Shown here in pieces: positions 43,501-64,000 of a stretch of 64,000 nt of DNA. Source of the stretch: Streptomyces hygroscopicus (GTDB taxonomy: Bacteria; Actinomycetota; Actinomycetes; Streptomycetales; Streptomycetaceae). The translations under genes and the position numbers were made by a program. The stretch lies in NCBI GenBank assembly GCA_002021875.1, contig CP018627.1, positions 10,664,001 through 10,728,000 on the forward strand, read 5' to 3'. Numbering within the stretch: the first letter of the stretch is position 1; the number at the start of each line of letters is the position of its first letter. Under the pieces are notes generated by a model. The model was given only the letters and a program-made list of their open reading frames with translations, searched no databases and was not told where the DNA came from.

Positions 43501-46500
43501 GAGCGCCTCGAAGGGCTGTCGGCCGTCGAACGCGAGGCGGAGGTGCTCGACCTCGTCAGGTCCCAGGCCGCCGAGGTGATCGGGTACCCGAGCGCCGACG
43601 CGGTGGAGCCCGACCGAGCCTTCAGGGACATCGGGTTCGACTCGCTGACCGCCGTGGAGCTGCGTAACGGCCTCAGCATGGCGGCCGGTGTGAACCTGCC
43701 GGTCACCGTGGCCTTCGACTACCCGACACCCACGGTGCTCGCCCGGTTCATCCTGGATGAGACGCAGGGCACCGCCCCCGCGCCGGTGGATGACCTGCCG
43801 GTGGTGACGGGCACCGTCGTGGACGACGATCCGATCGCGATCGTGTCGATGAGCTGCCGCTTCCCCGGTGGGGTACGCACTCCGGAGGATCTGTGGCGGC
43901 TGGTCTCCGAGGGCAGCGACGCGATCAGCGCCTACCCGACCAACCGTGGCTGGGACCTTGACGAGCTCTACGACCCGGACCCGGAGAACTCGGGCACCAG
44001 CTACTCGAGCGGCGGCGGCTTCGTCTATGACGCCGACGAGTTCGATCCGCAGTTCTTCGGGATCGCTCCGCGCGAGGCGCTGACCATCGACCCGCAGCAG
44101 CGACTGCTGCTGGAGACCTCCTGGGAGGCGATCGAACGGGCGGGCATCGACCCCACATCGCTCAAGGGAAGCCGGACGGGTGTCTTCGCGGGAAGCAACG
44201 GCCAGGACTACATCGGCCTGCTGCTGACCGCCCCGGGCGGACCCGAGGGCTACCTCGGAACGGGCAACGCGGCCAGTGTCGTATCGGGCCGTATCTCCTA
44301 CACCTTCGGTCTCGAAGGACCGGCCGTCACGGTGGACACGGCGTGCTCGTCGTCGCTGGTGGCGCTGCACATGGCCGCGCAGTCGCTGCGCCAGGGCGAG
44401 TGCTCCCTCGCGCTGGCCGGCGGTGTCACGATCATGTCCAGCCCGGGATCGTTCGTGGACTTCAGCCGCCAGAAGGGGCTGTCGTCGGACGGGCGGTGCA
44501 AGGCGTTCGCCGAATCGGCGGATGGCACGGGCTGGTCGGAGGGCGTCGGCGTGCTGCTGCTGGAGCGGCTTTCGGACGCGCGGCGCAACGGTCACCCGGT
44601 GATGGCGATCGTGCGTGGCTCCGCGATCAACCAGGACGGTGCGTCCAACGGCATCACGGCGCCCAACGGCCCGTCGCAGCAGCGGGTGATCCGCCAGGCG
44701 CTGGCCAGCGCCGACCTCGCCGCCCATCAGGTGCAGGCGGTCGAGGCGCACGGCACCGGCACCAGGCTCGGCGACCCGATCGAGGCGCAGGCGCTGCTGG
44801 CCACCTACGGCCAGGGGCGGCAGGCGGACCAGCCGCTGTGGCTGGGCTCCATCAAGTCGAACCTCGGGCACACGCAGGCGGCCGCCGGTGTGGCCGGGAT
44901 CATCAAGATGGTGATGGCCATGCGTGAGGGCGTGCTGCCGAAGACGCTCCACGTCAACGAGCCGACGCCGCATGTGGACTGGACAGCGGGCGAGGTCCGG
45001 CTGCTGACCGAGTCGGCCCCGTGGCCGGAGAACGGTGAGCCGCGCCGGGCGGGTATCTCCTCGTTCGGTATCAGCGGCACCAACGCCCACACCATCATCG
45101 AGCAGGCCCCGGAGCCGGAGCCGGTGGAGCGGGTCCGTACGGACGACGCCCCCCAGGCCGACGCGGAAGCACTTCCCTGGGTGGTCACCGGCAAGGGCGC
45201 CGAGGCGCTGCGCGCCCAGGCGAGGAACCTTCACGACTACGTGACGGCCCACCCCGAGCTCGACCTGAACGACGTGGGCCACTCGCTGGCGGCCACCCGG
45301 TCCGTCTTCGACCACCGCGCCGTGCTCCTGAGCGGCGACCGGGACGGGCTGCTGAGCGGTCTCGAGGCCATCGCCTCGGGTGCCACGACCCCCGGAGTCG
45401 TCCAGGGATCCGTGGGCACGGCCGGCAAGACGGCGTTCCTGTTCTCGGGTCAGGGCGCGCAGCGCCTGGGCATGGGACGGGAGCTGTACGACGCCTTCCC
45501 GGTGTTCGCCCAGGCGCTGGACGAGGTGTGCGCGCATCTCGATGTGCTGCTCGACCGGCCGCTGCAGGAGGTGATGTTCGCCGCCGAGGGCAGCGCGGAT
45601 GCCGAGCTGCTGGACCAGACGGCGTTCACCCAGCCGGCGCTGTTCGCCATCGAGGTGGCGCTGTTCCGGCTGCTGGAGCGCTGGGGCGTCACCGCGGATG
45701 TTCTGATCGGCCACTCGGTGGGCGAGGTCGCCGCGGCCCATGTGGCCGGGGTGCTCTCGCTGGAGGACGCGTGCGCGCTCATCGCGGCGCGCGGCCGTCT
45801 GATGCAGGCGCTGCCTGAGGGTGGCGCGATGGTGGCCATCCAGGCATCCGAGGAGGAGGTCGCGGCGTCGCTGGCCGGTCGTGAGACTGAGGTGAGCATG
45901 GCCGCGGTCAACGGCCCGACGGCCGTGGTCATCGCCGGTGATGAGGAAGCGGCACTGGAGATCGCCGAGCAGTGGGAGCGGGAGGGCCGCAAGACCCGTC
46001 GGCTGAAGGTCAGCCACGCCTTCCACTCGCCGCGCATGGACGCGATGCTGGACGGCTTCCGTGACGTCGTCTCCGGCTTGTCCTTCCAGGCACCGTCGAT
46101 CTCCCTGGTCTCCAACCTCACGGGTGCGTCGGCGGGAGCCGCCGAGGTGTGCTCGCCGGAGTACTGGGTGCGGCACGTGCGGGAGGCGGTGCGCTTCGCG
46201 GACGGGGTACACGCCCTGGAGAAGCTCGGGGTGACCTCGTTCCTGGAGGTGGGCCCCGACGGTGTGCTCACCGCGATGGCCCAGGACTGCCTGACGGCCG
46301 ACGAGGGCGGAGACGCTCTCACCCTCGTCCCCGCGCTGCGCAAGAACCGCCCCGAGACCCAGTCGCTGACGACGGCGCTGGCCGAACTCCACGTCCACGG
46401 CACCACCGTGAACTGGTCGACGGCGTTCGCCGGACACGATGTGCGGCGGGTGGAACTGCCCACCTACGCCTTCCAGCGGCAGCGCTACTGGCCGAAGGCG

Positions 46501-49500
46501 GCCGGCCCGATGACCGGGGATGTCGCCTCCGCCGGGCTCAGCTCTCCCAACCACCCGCTGCTGGGTGCCGGAGTCGAGCTCGCGGGCAGCGACGGATTCC
46601 TGTTCACCAGCAGGCTGTCGGTGCAGAGCCAGCCGTGGCTCGCCGACCACGCGATCGGGGGCGCGGCGCTGTTCCCCGGGACCGGATTCCTCGAACTGGC
46701 CATCCGCGCCGCCGACCAGGTCGGCTGCGGCCGGGTCGAGGAGGTCACCCTGGCCACCCCGATGGTCCTGCCCGAGAACGAACCGGTCCAGGTGCAGCTC
46801 TGGGTGGGTGACATGGACGAGACGGGCTACCGCTCGCTCAGCCTGTACTCCCGCCCGGCCGACGCGTCCTCGGAGGAGCCGTGGACGCAGCACGCGGCCG
46901 GTGCGCTGGCCCCGGCCGGCCCCGAGCCGTCGTTCGACCTGAGCGCATGGCCCCCGGCGGACGCGGAAGCCCTGGACATCAGCGACTTCTACGAGCGCTT
47001 CGCCGCCACCGGTTTCGCCTACGGCCCGGTGTTCCAGGGCCTGCGGGCCGCCTGGCGCTCCGGCGACGGCGTCTACGTCGAGGTCAGCCTCGGTGAGAAG
47101 CACGCGTCGGACGCGGTCGACTTCGGCCTCCACCCCGCCCTGCTGGACGCCGCCGTGCAGGCGGTGACCTTCGTCGCCCTGGAGGACGTCGGGCTCTCCC
47201 GGCTCCCGTTCTCCTGGAGCGGGGTGTCGCTCCACGCCGGTGGCGCCTCCACCCTGCGGGTGCGGCTCACCCAGCTGGGACCGGATTCCATCTCCCTCGC
47301 GGTGGCCGACGGAGCCGGCCGCCCGGTGGCGTCGATCGAATCCCTCGTGCTGCGCCCGGTGTCGGTGGAACACATCGACGCGGCCAGGACGTCGGCGTTC
47401 CGCGACTCGCTGTTCACGCTGGACTGGACCGCCGTTCCGGCCATCGCTCCGGCCGAGGCGGCAACGGCCAAGTGGGCCGTGGTGGGCACCGACCACTACG
47501 GACTGGCCGCCGGCGCGATCGCCGGAGCCGAGGTGACCGCCTACGCCGATCTCGACGCGCTGGGCGCCGCGATCGACGGTGGCGCCGCTGCCCCGGAGGC
47601 CGTGCTGGTCTCCTACGCACCGGGCCTCGACGACGAGGCGGCCCAGGGCAAGCCCAAGAGCAGGGCGAAGGGGAGGGGCAAGAGCAAGGGCAACAAGGCC
47701 AAGCGGGGCCTGGAGCCCGCGGGCGCCATCCACGCGGTGACGCACCACACGCTCGGCATGATCCAGGGCTGGCTCGGCGACCGCCGGTTCGACTCCTCCC
47801 GACTGGTCTTCGTGACCTCCGGTGCCATGGCGCCCGAGGACCGCGACGAGACCCCGGACATGATCCACGCCCCCCTCTGGGGCATGGTGCGGTCCGCGCA
47901 GTCGGAGAACCCGAACTGCTTCGTCCTGGTGGACCTGGACCCGCAGGAGCCCGCCGAGGCGTCCAAGGCGGCACTGCCCGCTGTGCTCGCCGCCGACGAG
48001 CCGCAGGCCGTGGTCCGCGAGGGCACGGTGCTCGGCCAGCGGATGGCCCGGGTCTCCTCGGGCACCGCGCTGCTGCCGCCCGCCGGAATCCGGGAATGGC
48101 GGCTGGACATGCACGCCAAGGGGACCTTGGAGAATCTGGCGCTGCTGCCCTGCCCCGATGCCACCGAAGCCCTGCGCGAGAACGAGATCAGGGTCGAGAT
48201 GCGCGCCGCGGGTATGAACTTCCGCGATGTGCTCAACGCCCTGGGGATGTACCCCGGAGAGGCCGGGCCGCTCGGTGGCGAGGGCGCCGGTACCGTGACC
48301 GAGGTCGGCCCCGGAGTGACCGACGTGGCGCCCGGTGACCGGGTGATGGGCATCTTCAGCGGGTCGTTCGGCCCGGTCGCCATCACCGACCGGCGGGTCG
48401 TCGCCCGGATCCCGGAGGACTGGACGTTCGAGCAGGCGGCCTCCACGCCCATCGTGTTCCTGACGGCCTATTACGCCATGGTGGACCTGGGAGGTCTCCA
48501 GGCCGGCCAGTCGGTGCTGGTGCATTCGGCGGCCGGTGGTGTGGGCATGGCCACGCTCCAGCTGGCGCGGCACCTCGGCGCCGAGGTCTTCGGTACCGCG
48601 AGTGAGGGCAAGTGGGACACTCTGCGGTCGCTGGGTCTGGACGACGAGCACATCGCGTCGTCGCGGACGCTGGACTTCGAGAAGCGCTTCCTCGACGCCA
48701 CCGGCGGACGCGGCATGGACGTGGTGCTCGACTCGCTGGCCCGGGAGTTCGTGGACGCGGGTCTGCGACTGCTGCCGCGCGGTGGCCGATTCCTGGAGAT
48801 GGGCAAGACCGACATCAGGGTCCCGGACGAGGTGGCCGCCGAGTACACCGGTGTCTCCTACCAGGCGTTCGACTTGATGGAGGCGGGAGCCGACCGCATC
48901 CACGAGATGTGGAGCGTTCTGCTCTCCCTGTTCGAGAGCGGGGTGCTGCGACCGCTGCCGGTGCGTACCTGGGATGTCCGTAGGGCGCCCGAGGCCTTCC
49001 GCTTCATCAGCCAGGCCCGGCATACCGGCAAGGTGGCGCTGACCATCCCGAGGACGCTGGATGGTCCGGGGACGGTGCTGATCACGGGTGGTACGGGTGG
49101 TCTGGGCGCGCTGTTGGCCCGTCATCTGGTGGTGGAGCACAAGGTTGAGCGTCTGGTGCTGACGAGTCGTCGTGGCGTTCAGGCGCCGGGTGCGGCGGAG
49201 TTGGTGGCGGAGCTGGCCGGGCTGGGTGCCGAGGCGGAGGTCATGGCGTGCGATGTCGCCGACCGGGCGTCGGTGGAGAGCCTGCTGGCGGGTATCGGGT
49301 CGGAGCATCCGCTGTCGGCCGTGGTGCATGCGGCGGGTGTGCTGGATGACGGTGTGGTGGAGTCGTTGACGCCGGAGCGGGTGGACAAGGTGCTGCGTCC
49401 GAAGGTGGACGCGGCGCTGCACCTCCACGAGCTCACGCGCGACCTCGACCTCTCCGCCTTCATCCTGTTCTCCTCCGTCTCCGGCACCTTCGGTGGCGCC

Positions 49501-50418
49501 GGCCAGGCCAACTACGCGGCGGGCAACGCCTTCATGGACGCCTTGGCCCAGCACCGCAGGGCCGCCGGGCTCCCGGCCGCCTCGCTCGTCTGGGGACCGT
49601 GGACGCAGGACGGCGGCATGACCACCGAACTGGCCGACGCCGACGTCACCCGGATGACCAGGACCGGCATGGTCGCCCTCACCCCCGAGGCCGGACTCGC
49701 GCTGTTCGACGCGACCCGCGATCTCGACGGTGCCGTCCTGGTGCCCATGACGATGGACATGTCCTCGCTGGGCGAGCCGGTACCCGCGCTCCTGCGCGGA
49801 CTGGTGCGGGCTCCGGCGCGCAGGACCGCGGAGGCGGGCGCGGCGAGCACCACGGCGGACCCGACCGCCGAGCTCAAGCAGCACCTGGCCGGGAAGTCCG
49901 AGACGGAGCGCGAGCGCATCCTGGTGGACCTGGTGTGCGACCAGGTGGCCATCGTCCTCGGCTATGCGTCGGGACAGGCGATCGAGCCGGGACACGCGTT
50001 CAAGGACCTGGGCTTCGACTCCCTGTCGGCCGTCGAACTGCGCAACCGTCTCAACGCGATCACCGGAACGCGGCTGCCGGCGACCCTGGTGTTCGACTAC
50101 CCGACCCCGGCGGTGCTCGCACGGTTCCTGCGCGAGGAGGTCACCCCCGCCGACGGGCCCGCGACCGAGCCCGTCTTCGGAGAACTCGACCGGCTGGAAT
50201 CGACCCTGTCGGGACTCGACTCCGACGACAGTGAGACGCACGCCAAGGTCATGGAGCGACTCCAGGGCCTGGTGGCGAAGTGGTCCGCCGGCGGCACCGG
50301 GACGGTGTCCGGCACCGCGTCGGCGCCGGCCGACGACGCGGACGACGACAGCGAGATCGAATCGGCGACCGCCGACGAAATCTTCAAGCTCATCGATGAC
50401 GAATTCGGAACGTCCTGA
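25585..50418 (+). CDS. Type I modular PKS, five modules, 8277 residues
   Basis: One very large megasynthase with five modules after a docking helix (residues 1-33, [15 protein letters not shown]). 4.1 (34-1561), malonyl AT, B-type KR. 4.2 (1584-3120), malonyl AT, A-type KR. 4.3 (3139-4492), malonyl AT, degenerate DH, no KR. 4.4 (4510-6061), methylmalonyl AT, B-type KR. 4.5 (6082-8186), malonyl AT with full DH-ER-KR. Predicted additions are two carbinols, a ketone, a methyl carbinol and a fully saturated unit. Residues about 8190-8277 form the C-terminal docking domain ([12 protein letters not shown] and an acidic [13 protein letters not shown] end), fitting gene 5's DYLKKVTADL helix. Odd features: a Pro/Ala/Thr- then Arg-rich linker at about 4330-4395 where a KR would be expected, and a Lys-rich insertion at about 7353-7378. 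ATG 25585 is taken as start; GTG 25588 is equally possible. Confidence 0.97.
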   Translation: MVNEDRLRDYLKRVTADLHQARQRLRELEAGEQEPIAIVAMSCRFPGGVGSPEDLWRLVAGGGDAISDFPSNRGWDVDGMYDPDPESSGTFYSREGGFLHDAAEFDAGFFGISPREALAMDPQQRLLLETSWEAFERAGIAPGSVKGRRGGVFVGASTSGYGADVDEVPEEAEGHLLTGTSTSVVSGRIAYTFGLEGPAVTVDTACSSSLVALHLAAQALRQGECDLALAGGVTVMSSPSAFVEFSRQRGLAPDGRCKPYADAADGTGWSEGVGMLLVERLSDARRHGHPVLAVVRGSAVNQDGASNGLTAPNGPSQQRVIRDALSSARLAPADVDVVEGHGTGTSLGDPIEAQALLATYGQERPEGRPLWLGALKSNIGHTQAAAGVAGVIKMVMAMRHGVLPQTLHVDEPSRQVDWSAGEVRLLTEATAWPETEQPRRAGVSAFGVSGTNAHTIIEQAPPVEDEAEATPVSEGDTGVATWLLSGRDSDALRAQAARLKAFLLERTELSAQDVGHSLVATRSMFEHRAVVSGANHAELLAGLEAVATGDVAPAVAQGVAGTAVKTAFLFSGQGAQRLGMGRELYDGFPVFAQALDEVCAHLDVVLDRPLRDVVFAAEGSADAELLDQTAFTQPALFAIEVALFRLLEHWGITPDVLIGHSIGEIAAAHVAGVFSLEDACTLVAARGRLMQALPEGGAMVAVQASEEEIAGSLAGREAEVSIAAVNGPTAVVIAGDEAAVLEIAAQWSEQGRKTSRLKVSHAFHSPRMDAMLDDFRRVVRGLSFQTPTQALVSNVTGEPVGAEEISSPDYWVRHVREAVRFADGIRSLHAQGVTAYLEVGPDGVLSAMARDCLTTESASAPVVVPVLRKGRPDAQAVMAALTEAHVHGVTVNWAQVFDGRGARKVELPTYPFQRQRYWLEGTSAASKRSAADSVDARFWDAVEREDLEALAQALDVDGAGSLGELLPALSSYRRQQRDRATVDGWRYRISWKPVSENPAATLSGTWLVVVPASGVDDTVGESASAALQRHGADVVRVVADEGDLAPGVLAERLREIATGLPGVGGVLSLAGLDERPCTEHPVVSRGLALTLTLVRAMAEADIEARLWCGTRGAVSVGRSDQLTSPAQAEIWGLGRVAAMEHPRIWGGLVDLPETLDERAAARLAWALSAEGGEDQVALRGSGAYARRLTRITVGNESAERAWRPRGSVLITGGTGALGAQVARWAVREGAEHLVLTSRRGPAAEGASELKAELEELGAEVTVAACDAADRDALAAVLAAIPERHPLSAVVHAAGILDDGVLDGLTVDQLAGTLTAKVEGARQLHELTEGLSLDAFVLFSSFAGVVGGAGQAAYAAANAYLDALAQQRRAQGLAATAVAWGPWAESGMAASGRAGDRMRGGPLPPMAPSLAVDALRWAVGHDEAALVVADIDWSGMASMMSAGPSALVSDIPEAREFLTASGGAAARTEPGSGLPEQLAGLSDAEQRAVLLDLIRTHAASALGHFSADSVEPGRAFRDLGFDSLTAIELRNRLDLATGLRLPSTLVFDYPTAEVLAGHLLQELGGAHTDAVGSTVAHRVRPDDDDPIAIVAMSCRFPGGVETPQDLWRLLAEGGDAIAGFPGDRGWDVEGMYHPDPEHPGTFYAREGGFLYGAPQFDPVFFGISPREAMAMDPQQRLLLETSWEAFEYAGVKPAALRGTRTGVFVGTNGQDYSTIMLDAPEDFGGHVGTGSAASVVSGRISYTFGLEGPAMTVDTACSSSLVALHLAAQALRQGECDLALAGGVSVMSTPGAFVEFSRQRGLAPDGRCKPFAEGADGTGWSEGVGMLLVERLSDARRNGHQVLAIVRGSAVNQDGASNGLTAPNGPSQQRVIRQALASAGLSAAEVDAVEAHGTGTTLGDPIEAQALLATYGQERPEGHPLWLGAVKSNLGHTQAAAGVAGVIKMVMAMRAGMLPMTLHVDEPSREVDWSAGEVRLLTEATAWPETGRPRRAGISSFGLSGTNAHTIIEQAPDLEEAAASEAVAPEAPVSAAVVPWLVSGKSREALRAQAERLYGHVAAREDVGVLDVGHTLAARSVFEHRAVLVGEDRETLLRSLQALAQGGIASGAVQGQAVTGGKSAFLFSGQGAQRLGMGSELYDAFPVFARALDEVCARLDVVLDRPLREVMFAAEGSADAELLDQTAFTQPALFAIEVALFRLLEHWGVTPDVVIGHSIGEIAAAHVAGVFSLEDACTLVAARGRLMQALPEGGAMVAIEASEEEVAGSLAGREAEVSMAAVNGPNAVVIAGDEEAALEIAAQWAEQGRKTRRLRVSHAFHSPRMDAMLDDFRDVVTGLSFQTPSIALVSNVTGEAASRDEVCTPEYWVRHVREAVRFADGMRALTAQGVTRFLEVGPDGVLSAMARDCLTADQTAATAVVPVLRKDRPEAQALTMALAELHVHGASVEWESVIAGRGARMVELPTYAFQRERFWPEVSISLNGLNASSAVDSVDSVDARFWEAVEREDLEALAETLDVDGETPLSAVLPALSTYHRNRRDQSTIDNWRYRVAWKPVSDVADGSLSGTWLVVVPASRAEDELVTGIVSGLERHGAGVVSLVADERDLDAEALGERLRAAAADAPALSGVLSLLALDEDLCPEHPALSNGLALTLTLVRAMADAGIEASLWSGTRGAVSVGRSERLSHPKQAMVWALGRVAALELPELWGGLVDLPESLDERAVARLAGVLSAEATEDQVAVRGSGVFARRLTRSAAPVADGTTWRARGTVLVTGGTGALGGQVARWLVGQGAEHLVLTSRRGLEAPGAPELRAELEALGARVTVAACDVADREQLAAVLDAVPQEYPLTAVVHAAGANGVVPLTETGLADAAAVVSGKVAGAVNLDELLGDRELDAFVVFSSIAGVWGSGGQAAYGAANAYLDALVEERRARGLAGTAVAWGPWAEGGMAAGDEADQLARRGLPAMVPGLAIAALQGAVAGDEGLLTVADVDWERFAPAFTIGRPSPLLGDLPEVQRALANAENAEGTGTGSALRDRLTGLTEAEIDRTLLDLVRAHAAAVLGFTGAEAVEPGRAFKELGFDSLTAVEFRNRLNAETGLVLPATLVFDYPSATVLAGHLRAEVLGTQDAVAAPSAVAVPVDDDPIAIVGMSCRFPGGVRSPEELWNLVAAGTDAITDFPSDRGWDVDGMYDPDPERLGTFYAREGGFLDGVSEFDAAFFGISPREALAMDPQQRLLLETSWEAFERAGIDPASVRGSQIGVYVGAATSGYGAGLNEIPEGLEGQLLTGSATSVVSGRISYTMGLEGPALTVDTACSSSLVALHQAAQAVRQGECSMALAGGVTVMTSPAAFVEFSRQRGLAPDGRCKPFADAADGTGWSEGVGMLLVERLSDAKRNGHQVLAIVRGSAVNQDGASNGLTAPNGPSQQRVIRQALANARLSSADVQVIEAHGTGTTLGDPIEAQALLATYGQERPEDLPLWLGSIKSNIGHTQAAAGVAGVIKMVMAMRHGVLPQTLHVDEPSREVDWSAGEVRLLTEAAAWPETEQPRRAGISAFGVSGTNAHTIIEQAPVQDEAEPAPAPVDDHGMAPWVLSARSPEALRAQAERLRAHLSEGAESGVLDIAESLVATRSVFEHRAVLLGTDREALLRGLETVAARDDAPGIVQGQAAKAGKTAFLFTGQGAQRLGMGRELYDAFPVFARALDEVCARLDVVLDRPLTEVMFAVDGSADAELLDQTAFTQPALFAIEVALFRLLEHWGVTPDVLIGHSIGEIAAAHVAGVFSLEDACTLVAARGRLMQALPEGGAMVAIEASEEEVAGSLAGREAEVSMAAVNGPNAVVIAGDEEAALEIAAQWAEQGRKTRRLRVSHAFHSPHMDAMLDGFRAVAETLTYHGPTTAFISNVTGEQAGAEEVCSPEYWVRHVRETVRFLNGVRTLEAQGVTTYLEVGPDGVLSAMAQDCLTEPVDDIAADDTPAPLLVPVLRKDRPETQALVAALAETHVHGETVDWRAFFAGRGARRVDLPTYAFQHQRYWLEAGTAAGDAAAFGLDPADHPLLGGAVPVAGTDSLVFTGTLSLHTQPWLADHVLRGEAVLATTALVELAIRAGDEVGLGHVEELVSQAPLVLPRGSGVQIQLVLGEEDEFGTRSLEMYSRVAEPADEDEDEWICHASGVLAPEPDDLATAEGAVRFASVAWPPPGAERVEVDGLYEMLAEGGLVYGPSFRGLRAVWQRDDEVFAEISLAEESVAEAERFGLHPALLDAALQPLGLGVLDGVGRGRILFSLAGVSLYAEGASELRVRLARTGPETLSLAAVDGAGEAVVSADTLTLRQVATDQPEPPAPKTTETLPEPAVSPEASADAPAATESPVATETPAEETTAMPPARRRRTARRTAQRGGPEAGPLASLRERLAGLSEPEQDRVLLEIIRTHVAAVLGHASAGQVQGLQAFKDLGFSSLTAVEFRNRVSKAIGLRIPATAVFDYPTPVELAKFARAEVLGSLTGARQPAPVAVADSDEPIVIVGMSCRYPGGVATPEDLWDLVAQGRDGISPFPTDRGWDVENLYDPDPDEPGKCYTQEGGFLHGASQFDPAFFGISPREAIAMDPQHRLLLETSWEALERAGIDPLSAKGSQTGVFAGVTYQDYGGVLAGSQEAVEGLVGTGVSPSVLSGRISYTMGLEGPAMTVDTACSSSLVALHLAWQALRQGECSLALAGGVTVMSTPMSLVEFSRQRALASDGRSKPFSAAADGASWAEGVGMLVLERLSDARRNGHPILAVVRGSAVNQDGASNGLTAPNGPSQQRVIRQALANARLSAAEVDAVEAHGTGTSLGDPIEAQALLATYGQERPEGQPLMLGAIKSNIGHSQAAAGVGGVIKMVMAMRHGVLPKTLHLDEPSPHVDWTEGDVELLAEAKPWPETGHPRRAGVSAFGMSGTNVHTILEQAPEIEAAETAEVAEAEVADGPVAWVVAGKSGDGLQAQADALREFVAERPELRTADVALSLATTRSAFQYRAAVTGTSREELLERLEAVAQGAKAPGVVRASAAEATGRSVFVFPGQGAQWMGMAVGLLESSPVFAEAIGECESALSAHVDWSLTDVLRGAEGAPGFDRVDVVQPVLFAVMVSLAKLWRSVGVEPDAVMGHSQGEIAAACVAGALSLEDAAKVVTLRSQAIAAGLAGRGGMVSVGLPVDQVKERIAAWDGGISVAAVNGPGSVVVSGDPGALDEMVAQLEGEEIRVRRVPVDYASHSAHVEAIHEELLNVLADLEPRTSEVPFYSTVSGELVDTAGLDAEYWYRNLRQTVELEATTRTLLDSGHDVFIEVSPHPVLTLPVQQTVEAAEAQAVVVGTLRRDEGGLERFLTSIAELHVNGADVDWRKVFAGHGARQIDLPTYAFQRQRYWPQAAEGATFGNAPVSEADSVDARFWEAVEREDLEGLAQTLELDGEAPLSAVLPALSSYRRGRRDRSTVDNWRYRINWKPLIDQPSSGSEQERGAPITGTWMVVVPPVDTARELAERIARDVERHGARMVRVDLDDSEPERSSLTELLRDAAPRTPSADGAEQEGTLAIDGVLSLLALDEEALAEHPGVPRGFAGTVTLVQALSDIDIDVPLWLATTGAVSVGRSDRVGSVKQSLVWGLGRVVGLEYAQRWGGLVDLPESPDAIDDRVLNRLVGLIGRSGDEDQVAVRASGVFGRRLVRAPLGDARPARTWEPRGSVLITGGTGALGGRLARWLVQAGAEHLVLTSRRGPDAPGAAELRDELTALGARVTVAACDVADRDALRELLDGLPAEYPLTAVVHAAGVLDDGLIDTLTVPRAQGVFRPKVDAVVNLHELTQDLDLSAFILFSSYAGTVGGAGQGSYAAANAFLDALAQQRRTQGLAATSVAWGAWGGGGLVDDAIAAQLKRRGMPALEPVLAVDALQQVLDHDEVDITVADVDWERYAPGFAAARPRPLLNELPEVRQALEAAEAELGASLTGLAERLEGLSAVEREAEVLDLVRSQAAEVIGYPSADAVEPDRAFRDIGFDSLTAVELRNGLSMAAGVNLPVTVAFDYPTPTVLARFILDETQGTAPAPVDDLPVVTGTVVDDDPIAIVSMSCRFPGGVRTPEDLWRLVSEGSDAISAYPTNRGWDLDELYDPDPENSGTSYSSGGGFVYDADEFDPQFFGIAPREALTIDPQQRLLLETSWEAIERAGIDPTSLKGSRTGVFAGSNGQDYIGLLLTAPGGPEGYLGTGNAASVVSGRISYTFGLEGPAVTVDTACSSSLVALHMAAQSLRQGECSLALAGGVTIMSSPGSFVDFSRQKGLSSDGRCKAFAESADGTGWSEGVGVLLLERLSDARRNGHPVMAIVRGSAINQDGASNGITAPNGPSQQRVIRQALASADLAAHQVQAVEAHGTGTRLGDPIEAQALLATYGQGRQADQPLWLGSIKSNLGHTQAAAGVAGIIKMVMAMREGVLPKTLHVNEPTPHVDWTAGEVRLLTESAPWPENGEPRRAGISSFGISGTNAHTIIEQAPEPEPVERVRTDDAPQADAEALPWVVTGKGAEALRAQARNLHDYVTAHPELDLNDVGHSLAATRSVFDHRAVLLSGDRDGLLSGLEAIASGATTPGVVQGSVGTAGKTAFLFSGQGAQRLGMGRELYDAFPVFAQALDEVCAHLDVLLDRPLQEVMFAAEGSADAELLDQTAFTQPALFAIEVALFRLLERWGVTADVLIGHSVGEVAAAHVAGVLSLEDACALIAARGRLMQALPEGGAMVAIQASEEEVAASLAGRETEVSMAAVNGPTAVVIAGDEEAALEIAEQWEREGRKTRRLKVSHAFHSPRMDAMLDGFRDVVSGLSFQAPSISLVSNLTGASAGAAEVCSPEYWVRHVREAVRFADGVHALEKLGVTSFLEVGPDGVLTAMAQDCLTADEGGDALTLVPALRKNRPETQSLTTALAELHVHGTTVNWSTAFAGHDVRRVELPTYAFQRQRYWPKAAGPMTGDVASAGLSSPNHPLLGAGVELAGSDGFLFTSRLSVQSQPWLADHAIGGAALFPGTGFLELAIRAADQVGCGRVEEVTLATPMVLPENEPVQVQLWVGDMDETGYRSLSLYSRPADASSEEPWTQHAAGALAPAGPEPSFDLSAWPPADAEALDISDFYERFAATGFAYGPVFQGLRAAWRSGDGVYVEVSLGEKHASDAVDFGLHPALLDAAVQAVTFVALEDVGLSRLPFSWSGVSLHAGGASTLRVRLTQLGPDSISLAVADGAGRPVASIESLVLRPVSVEHIDAARTSAFRDSLFTLDWTAVPAIAPAEAATAKWAVVGTDHYGLAAGAIAGAEVTAYADLDALGAAIDGGAAAPEAVLVSYAPGLDDEAAQGKPKSRAKGRGKSKGNKAKRGLEPAGAIHAVTHHTLGMIQGWLGDRRFDSSRLVFVTSGAMAPEDRDETPDMIHAPLWGMVRSAQSENPNCFVLVDLDPQEPAEASKAALPAVLAADEPQAVVREGTVLGQRMARVSSGTALLPPAGIREWRLDMHAKGTLENLALLPCPDATEALRENEIRVEMRAAGMNFRDVLNALGMYPGEAGPLGGEGAGTVTEVGPGVTDVAPGDRVMGIFSGSFGPVAITDRRVVARIPEDWTFEQAASTPIVFLTAYYAMVDLGGLQAGQSVLVHSAAGGVGMATLQLARHLGAEVFGTASEGKWDTLRSLGLDDEHIASSRTLDFEKRFLDATGGRGMDVVLDSLAREFVDAGLRLLPRGGRFLEMGKTDIRVPDEVAAEYTGVSYQAFDLMEAGADRIHEMWSVLLSLFESGVLRPLPVRTWDVRRAPEAFRFISQARHTGKVALTIPRTLDGPGTVLITGGTGGLGALLARHLVVEHKVERLVLTSRRGVQAPGAAELVAELAGLGAEAEVMACDVADRASVESLLAGIGSEHPLSAVVHAAGVLDDGVVESLTPERVDKVLRPKVDAALHLHELTRDLDLSAFILFSSVSGTFGGAGQANYAAGNAFMDALAQHRRAAGLPAASLVWGPWTQDGGMTTELADADVTRMTRTGMVALTPEAGLALFDATRDLDGAVLVPMTMDMSSLGEPVPALLRGLVRAPARRTAEAGAASTTADPTAELKQHLAGKSETERERILVDLVCDQVAIVLGYASGQAIEPGHAFKDLGFDSLSAVELRNRLNAITGTRLPATLVFDYPTPAVLARFLREEVTPADGPATEPVFGELDRLESTLSGLDSDDSETHAKVMERLQGLVAKWSAGGTGTVSGTASAPADDADDDSEIESATADEIFKLIDDEFGTS
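25684..30265 (+). other. PKS module 4.1: KS-AT(malonyl)-KR(B)-ACP
   Basis: KS from residue 34 with Cys206; the His motif reads EGHGTGT where the other KSs have EAHGTGT. AT from about 566 with Ser661 (GHSIGE) and HAFH at 761-764. KR has the LDD loop ([12 protein letters not shown]) and Tyr1353, so B-type. ACP Ser1522. Its hydroxyl lies four carbons from the ketone left by module 4.3 and is the natural partner for a six-membered hemiketal. Confidence 0.93.
30334..34942 (+). other. PKS module 4.2: KS-AT(malonyl)-KR(A)-ACP
   Basis: KS from about residue 1584 with Cys1756. AT from about 2118 with Ser2213 (GHSIGE) and HAFH at 2313-2316. KR lacks LDD ([13 protein letters not shown]) and has Trp2902 eight residues before Tyr2910, the A-type pattern. 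ACP Ser3078. A 257-bp AT block is identical to one in the next module. Confidence 0.93.
32278..32534 (+). repeat. Malonyl-AT repeat, copy in module 4.2
   Basis: These 257 bases appear identical to 36931-37187 in the adjacent module 4.3, offset 4653 bp. They encode the AT segment ending at HAFH. Confidence 0.75.
36931..37187 (+). repeat. Malonyl-AT repeat, copy in module 4.3
   Basis: Partner of 32278-32534; no mismatch seen over 257 bp. Confidence 0.75.
38570..38760 (+). other. Fusion-like linker replacing the KR in module 4.3
   Basis: Residues about 4329-4393 are a low-complexity Pro/Ala/Thr/Glu tract followed by an Arg-rich run ([17 protein letters not shown]) between the DH remnant and the ACP. 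No other module in the window has such a linker. Inside it, GAGGAG at 38692-38697 lies 9 nt before an in-frame ATG at 38707 (Met4375), which resembles a start site. It could be a scar of KR deletion or gene fusion; internal initiation is possible but unproven. Confidence 0.5.
39112..43765 (+). other. PKS module 4.4: KS-AT(methylmalonyl)-KR(B)-ACP
   Basis: KS from about residue 4510 with Cys4682 and DPQHR where sister KSs have DPQQR. AT from about 5046 with Ser5136 (GHSQGE) and YASH at 5237-5240. No DH. KR has the LDD loop and Tyr5853, so B-type; its structural half is longer and less like the sister KRs (a Gly/Glu-rich stretch after WKPLIDQ). ACP Ser6020 in IGFDSL. It should give an alpha-methyl beta-hydroxy unit, the hydroxyl two carbons from the module 4.3 ketone. 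Confidence 0.92.
43828..50140 (+). other. PKS module 4.5: KS-AT(malonyl)-DH-ER-KR(B)-ACP
   Basis: The only fully reducing module in the window. KS from about residue 6082 with Cys6254 and variant [16 protein letters not shown] Ser6711 (GHSVGE), HAFH at 6811-6814. DH at about 6990-7270 with His7022 in [19 protein letters not shown] and Asp7188, intact. ER at about 7513-7812. [11 protein letters not shown] near 7835, LDD loop, Tyr7977. ACP Ser8146. A Lys-rich insertion (about 7353-7378) sits in the KR structural half ahead of the ER. The unit formed is CH2-CH2. Confidence 0.92.
48121..49020 (+). other. Enoylreductase domain of module 4.5
   Basis: Residues about 7513-7812 show the medium-chain reductase signature of PKS ERs: [32 protein letters not shown] and the NADPH loop [19 protein letters not shown] near 7647. 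It is inserted between the KR structural and catalytic halves, as usual, and reduces the enoyl intermediate to the saturated acyl chain. It is the only ER in the window. Confidence 0.93.
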
Positions 50419-50448
50419 CGTGGCGAGCAGAAATTCACAGACGGTTTC

Positions 50449-50454
50449 AAGGGG
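50449..50454 (+). promoter_or_regulatory. Ribosome binding site for PKS gene 5
   Basis: AAGGGG lies 9 nt before GTG 50464 in a 45-bp gap. It supports the GTG start, which yields [18 protein letters not shown], a canonical docking helix. Confidence 0.65.
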
Positions 50455-50463
50455 CTGGCGATA

Positions 50464-60081
<9,618 letters not shown>

Positions 60082-60125
60082 GCTGGCGCGGTCGGTTCCC
60101 GAGGGTCGTTCCTTACTACTTCCAT

Positions 60126-60131
60126 GGGTGA
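60126..60131 (+). promoter_or_regulatory. Ribosome binding site for PKS gene 6
   Basis: GGGTGA lies 7 nt before ATG 60139. It favours 60139 over the in-frame ATG at 60124, which has no SD upstream and whose own G is part of this motif. Confidence 0.55.
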
Positions 60132-60138
60132 CATAACA

Positions 60139-63100
60139 ATGAACGAAGAGAAGCTTCTCGACTATCTCAAGCGGGTGACCGCGGATCTCCAGCAGACTCG
60201 CCAGCGCCTGCTCGAGGCCGAGTCGGCGGACCAGGAACCGATCGCGATCGTCGCCATGAGCTGCCGGTTCCCCGGAGGGGTGAACTCTCCCGAGGACCTG
60301 TGGCGCCTGGTGGCGGACGGCACCGACGCGATCTCGGAATTCCCCATGGACCGTGGCTGGGACATCGACGCCCTCTATGACGAGGACCCGGACCGTCCCG
60401 GCACCAGCTATACGACCGAGGGCGGTTTCCTGGAGAACGCCGGCCAATTCGATCCGGCGTTCTTCGGGATCTCGCCGCGCGAGGCGCTGTCGATGGATCC
60501 GCAGCAGCGGCTGCTGCTGGAGACATCCTGGGAGGCGGTCGAGCGGGCGGGCATCGACCCGACATCCCTGCGGGGCAGCAGGACCGGTGTGTTCGTCGGG
60601 ACCAACGGCCAGGACTACTCCATGCTCATGCTCGGCGCGGCCGAGAGCCTGGAAGATGTCGAGGGCCACTCGGGCACCGGCAACGCGGCGAGCATCGTCT
60701 CCGGCCGGATCTCCTACACCATGGGTCTCGAGGGCCCCGCGCTCTCCGTGGACACGGCGTGCTCGTCGTCCCTCGTGACCTTGCACCTCGCCGTTCAGGC
60801 GCTGCGCCAGCGCGAGTGCACGCTCGCGCTGGCCGGTGGCATCACCGTGATGTCCACGCCATCGGCGTTCGTCCAGTTCAGCAGGCAGCGTGGCCTGGCG
60901 GCGGACGGCCGGTGCAAGCCGTTCGGGGCCGCGGCCGACGGCACCGGCTGGGGTGAGGGCGTCGGCATGCTGCTCGTCGAGCGGCTGTCCGACGCCGAGC
61001 GCAACGGCCACCAGGTGCTGGCCATCGTCCGGGGTTCGGCCATCAACCAGGACGGCGCCTCCAACGGTCTGACGGCGCCCAACGGCATCTCGCAGCAGCG
61101 GGTCATCCGGCAGGCGCTGACCAGCGCCCGGCTGTCCGCCGCCGAGGTGGACGCGGTGGAGGCGCACGGTACGGGTACCACACTGGGTGACCCGATCGAG
61201 GCGCAGGCGCTGATGGCCACGTACGGGCAGGACCGGCCCGCGGACCAGCCGTTGTGGCTGGGGGGCATCAAGTCGAACATCGGGCACACGCAGGCCGCCG
61301 CCGGTGTCGCCGGGGTCATCAAGATGGTGATGGCCATACGGGAGGGCGTGCTGCCGAAGACGCTCCATGCGGCCGAGCCCTCGCCGCATATCGACTGGAC
61401 CGGCGGCGCCGTCTCCCTTCTGCACGACTCGACCCCGTGGCCGGACCGGGATCACCCGCGCCGCGCCGCCGTGTCGTCGTTCGGCATGAGTGGCACCAAC
61501 GCGCACACCATCCTGGAGCAGGCTCCGGAGTCCGAGGTGGCCGAGGCCACTGAGGCCGAGGTCGCCGACGGTCCGGTGGCGTGGGTCGTGTCGGGCCGTG
61601 GCGCCGAGGCGCTGCGGGCGCAGGCCGGGCAGCTCCGCGAATTCCTCACGGAGCGCCCGGAGTTGAACGCGGCGGACGTGGCGCTGTCGCTGGCCACGAC
61701 CAGGTCCGCCTTCGAGCACCGGGCCGTGGTCACCGGGGCCGACCGTGAGGAACTCCTCCAGCGTCTGGAGGCGGTCGCCGAGGACGCCACCGCGGCGAAC
61801 GGAGTGGTGCGGGGGAGGACCGGCGACGCCGGCCGCTCGGTGTTCGTGTTCCCGGGTCAGGGGGCGCAGTGGGTGGGCATGGCGGTGGGGTTGCTGGAGT
61901 CCTCGCCGGTGTTCGGGGAGTCGATAGCCGAATGTGAGACGGCTCTGTCGGCGTATGTGGACTGGTCGTTGACGGATGTGCTGCGTGGTGCCGAGGGCGC
62001 TCCCGGTTTCGACCGGGTGGATGTCGTTCAGCCGGTGTTGTTCGCGGTGATGGTGTCGCTGGCGAAGCTGTGGCGTTCGGTGGGTGTGGAGCCGGATGCC
62101 GTGATGGGTCACAGCCAGGGTGAGATCGCCGCGGCGTGTGTGGCGGGTGCGTTGTCGCTGGAGGATGCCGCGAAGGTGGTGGCGTTGCGGTCGCAGGCGA
62201 TCGCGGTGGGTCTGGCGGGTCGTGGTGGCATGGTGTCGGTCGGGTTGCCGGTCGACCAGGTCAGGGACCGTATCGCCGCGTGGGACGGTGGAATCTCGGT
62301 CGCTGCGGTCAACGGCCCCGGTTCCGTCGTGGTCTCCGGCGACCCGGGCGCGCTGGACGAGATGGTCGCCCAGCTGGAGGGCGAGGAGATCCGGGTTCGC
62401 CGGGTCCCGGTGGACTACGCCTCGCACTCCGCGCACGTCGAGGCCATCCACGAGGAGCTGCTGAAGGTCCTCGCCGGCATCGAGCCCCGCGCGTCCGAGG
62501 TGCCGTTCTACTCCACGGTGTCCGGCGAGCCGGTGGACACCACCGGTCTGGACGCGGAGTACTGGTACCGGAACCTGCGGCAGACCGTCGAGCTGGAGGC
62601 CACCACTCGAAAGCTGTTGGACGACGGCCACTCCGTGTTCATCGAGGCGAGCCCGCACCCGGTGCTGACTCTGCCGGTGCAGCAGACCGTGGAGGCCGCC
62701 GAGACCCAGGCCGTGGTCGTCGGCACGCTGCGGCGTGACGAGGGCGGCCCGGAGCGGTTCCTGACCTCCGCCGCCGAGGTGTTCGTCCGCGGCGTCACGG
62801 TGGACTGGACCGCCCTGCTCGAGGGCCGCGGTGCCCACCGGGTGGAGCTGCCGACCTATGCCTTCCAGCGTCAGCGGTACTGGCTGGATGTGTCGGCCGA
62901 GGAGCTGTCCGCCACCGTCGACGGTCTGGCCGTGGACGCGGTGGACGCCCGTTTCTGGGAGGCGGTGGAGCGCGAGGACCTGGAGGCGCTGGTCCGCACG
63001 CTGGAGGTGGACGACGAGGAGCAGCAGTCGTCGTTGACGGCGCTGCTTCCGGCGCTGTCGTCCTGGCGCCGTCAGCGGCGTGAGCAGAACACGGTGGACA

Positions 63101-64000
63101 GCTGGCGTTACCAGGTGGTCTGGAAGCCACAGGCGTCCGCCACCGCGGCGGCCCTCTCGGGCACCTGGCTCGTCGTCCTTCCCGCGTCGCACGCCGACGA
63201 TGTCCTGGTGACCGCCACGGTGAACGGGCTGGGGACGAGCGGGGCCGACGTCGTCCGAGTGGTGCTGGACGGATCCGGCAACGACCGCTGGACAGTGGCG
63301 GAGCGGCTGGGCGGGGCGCTCGACGAGGCCGGGGTGGAGCCCTCGGGCGTCGCGGGCGTGTTCTCGCTCCTCGGACTGGACGAGTCGGGGCACACGACGT
63401 TCGAGGTGGTGCCTGCCGGACTGGCGGCCATGGTGGGCCTGGTCCAGGGACTGGGTGACGCGGGTGTGGTGGCTCCGCTGTGGTGCGGCACTCGGGGTGC
63501 GGTGTCGGTGGGGCGTTCCGACCGGCTGGTGAGCCCGGTGCAGTCGATGGTGTGGGGCCTGGGGCGGATCGTCGGGGCGGAGTATCCCCAGCGCTGGGGC
63601 GGTGCCGTCGATCTGCCCGAGACCATGGACGGCCGTGCGGTGGCCCGTCTGGCCGGAGTGCTGGCGGGCACGGAGGGCGAGGACCAGGTCGCGGTGCGCG
63701 GCTCCGGTGTGTTCGCCAAGCGCATGGTGCGGGTCTCGGCGGCTGAGGACGCCGGGGGCCGGGAGTCGTGGCAGAGCCGGGGCTCGGTGCTGGTGACCGG
63801 TGGTACGGGTGCGCTGGGTGGCCATGTGGCCCGCTGGCTGGCGCGTACCGGTGCTGAGCATCTGGTGCTGACGAGCCGTAGTGGTATGGAGGCCCAGGGC
63901 GCCGCCGAGTTGAAGGCGGAGCTGGAGGGGCTCGGTGCCCGGGTGACGGTGGCGGCGTGTGACGCCGCGGACCGTGCGGCGCTGGCCGCGGTGCTGGACG
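60139..64000 (+). CDS. Type I modular PKS, N-terminal part (KS-AT-KR, cut by window end)
   Basis: The frame is open from ATG 60139 to the window end, giving 1287 residues. Residues 1-32 form a docking helix ([22 protein letters not shown]). KS at about 33-458 has Cys208 followed by SSSLVTLH, where the sister KSs read [10 protein letters not shown] from about 569 has Ser659 (GHSQGE) and YASH at 760-763, so methylmalonyl. No DH follows: [13 protein letters not shown] runs into the KR structural linker. The KR NADPH motif TGGTGALGG lies near 1220, and the sequence stops before the LDD/Trp diagnostic region and the catalytic Tyr. The Arg-Arg of the conserved TSRRG reads SRSG here. Because the AT and KR structural half closely match module 2.2, a B-type KR is likely. 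It acts after gene 5; further modules or a thioesterase may lie beyond the window. Confidence 0.95.
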   Translation, partial: MNEEKLLDYLKRVTADLQQTRQRLLEAESADQEPIAIVAMSCRFPGGVNSPEDLWRLVADGTDAISEFPMDRGWDIDALYDEDPDRPGTSYTTEGGFLENAGQFDPAFFGISPREALSMDPQQRLLLETSWEAVERAGIDPTSLRGSRTGVFVGTNGQDYSMLMLGAAESLEDVEGHSGTGNAASIVSGRISYTMGLEGPALSVDTACSSSLVTLHLAVQALRQRECTLALAGGITVMSTPSAFVQFSRQRGLAADGRCKPFGAAADGTGWGEGVGMLLVERLSDAERNGHQVLAIVRGSAINQDGASNGLTAPNGISQQRVIRQALTSARLSAAEVDAVEAHGTGTTLGDPIEAQALMATYGQDRPADQPLWLGGIKSNIGHTQAAAGVAGVIKMVMAIREGVLPKTLHAAEPSPHIDWTGGAVSLLHDSTPWPDRDHPRRAAVSSFGMSGTNAHTILEQAPESEVAEATEAEVADGPVAWVVSGRGAEALRAQAGQLREFLTERPELNAADVALSLATTRSAFEHRAVVTGADREELLQRLEAVAEDATAANGVVRGRTGDAGRSVFVFPGQGAQWVGMAVGLLESSPVFGESIAECETALSAYVDWSLTDVLRGAEGAPGFDRVDVVQPVLFAVMVSLAKLWRSVGVEPDAVMGHSQGEIAAACVAGALSLEDAAKVVALRSQAIAVGLAGRGGMVSVGLPVDQVRDRIAAWDGGISVAAVNGPGSVVVSGDPGALDEMVAQLEGEEIRVRRVPVDYASHSAHVEAIHEELLKVLAGIEPRASEVPFYSTVSGEPVDTTGLDAEYWYRNLRQTVELEATTRKLLDDGHSVFIEASPHPVLTLPVQQTVEAAETQAVVVGTLRRDEGGPERFLTSAAEVFVRGVTVDWTALLEGRGAHRVELPTYAFQRQRYWLDVSAEELSATVDGLAVDAVDARFWEAVEREDLEALVRTLEVDDEEQQSSLTALLPALSSWRRQRREQNTVDSWRYQVVWKPQASATAAALSGTWLVVLPASHADDVLVTATVNGLGTSGADVVRVVLDGSGNDRWTVAERLGGALDEAGVEPSGVAGVFSLLGLDESGHTTFEVVPAGLAAMVGLVQGLGDAGVVAPLWCGTRGAVSVGRSDRLVSPVQSMVWGLGRIVGAEYPQRWGGAVDLPETMDGRAVARLAGVLAGTEGEDQVAVRGSGVFAKRMVRVSAAEDAGGRESWQSRGSVLVTGGTGALGGHVARWLARTGAEHLVLTSRSGMEAQGAAELKAELEGLGARVTVAACDAADRAALAAVLD
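60235..64000 (+). other. PKS module 6.1 (incomplete): KS-AT(methylmalonyl)-KR...
   Basis: The module opens the sixth PKS protein and is cut within the KR catalytic half, about 60 residues after the NADPH motif. Its ACP is off the window. The AT specificity call rests on GHSQGE plus YASH. The stretch from AT to window end mirrors module 2.2 in wording such as [17 protein letters not shown] and YPQRWGG. Confidence 0.9.
62167..62369 (+). repeat. Methylmalonyl-AT repeat, copy in module 6.1
   Basis: Partner of 8299-8501 in module 2.2; I see no mismatch over 203 bp. Confidence 0.75.

Noticed and set aside
60124..60138. ATG at 60124 as start of gene 6
   Set aside because: It has no SD upstream. 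GGGTGA serves ATG 60139, whose product [10 protein letters not shown] matches the other docking N-termini.

Overview
The window is the interior of a very large modular type I polyketide synthase (PKS) locus from a high-GC actinomycete, most probably a Streptomyces. Support comes from the GC-rich, third-position-biased coding sequence, GTG starts, and the KS-AT-(DH)-(ER)-KR-ACP domain order of actinobacterial assembly lines. All genes lie on the + strand. I see no RNA gene, transposon, CRISPR array or non-PKS gene. Both window edges cut through PKS genes, and neither a loading module nor a thioesterase is present.

Layout: (1) 1-998, 3' end of a PKS gene (KR-ACP-docking). (2) 1084-11226, two modules: methylmalonyl AT-DH-KR, then methylmalonyl AT-KR. 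(3) 11252-25507, three malonyl AT-KR modules. (4) 25585-50418, an 8277-residue protein with five modules: malonyl KR; malonyl KR; malonyl with a degenerate DH and no KR; methylmalonyl KR; malonyl DH-ER-KR. (5) 50464-60081, two modules: methylmalonyl KR, then malonyl KR. (6) 60139 to the window end, methylmalonyl AT plus a truncated KR. That makes 12 complete modules and 2 partial ones. Modules are named gene.module below (4.3 is the third module of gene 4). Gaps between genes are 25-85 bp, consistent with one operon. Docking domains support the order 1-2-3-4-5-6, with a different docking class only at the 2/3 junction.

Working colinearly, the modules should build (starter side to carboxyl side): a methyl-branched alkene, a methyl carbinol, five acetate-derived carbinols, an unreduced ketone, a methyl carbinol, a fully reduced two-carbon unit, a methyl carbinol, a carbinol and another methyl-branched unit. 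This is the backbone of a large polyol macrolide. The ketone is placed to form a six-membered hemiketal with the hydroxyl from module 4.1. Guanidyl polyol macrolides of the azalomycin/niphimycin type are a plausible comparison, but the product cannot be named from this sequence.

The most interesting points are the KR-less module 4.3 with its damaged DH, odd ACP motif and fusion-like linker; a strict B-A-B-A-B-A alternation of KR stereotypes over six modules; a lysine-rich insertion in module 4.5; and several nearly identical DNA blocks shared by distant modules, which point to ongoing intragenic recombination. I do not see a new class of system here; the novelty lies in the assembly-line details.
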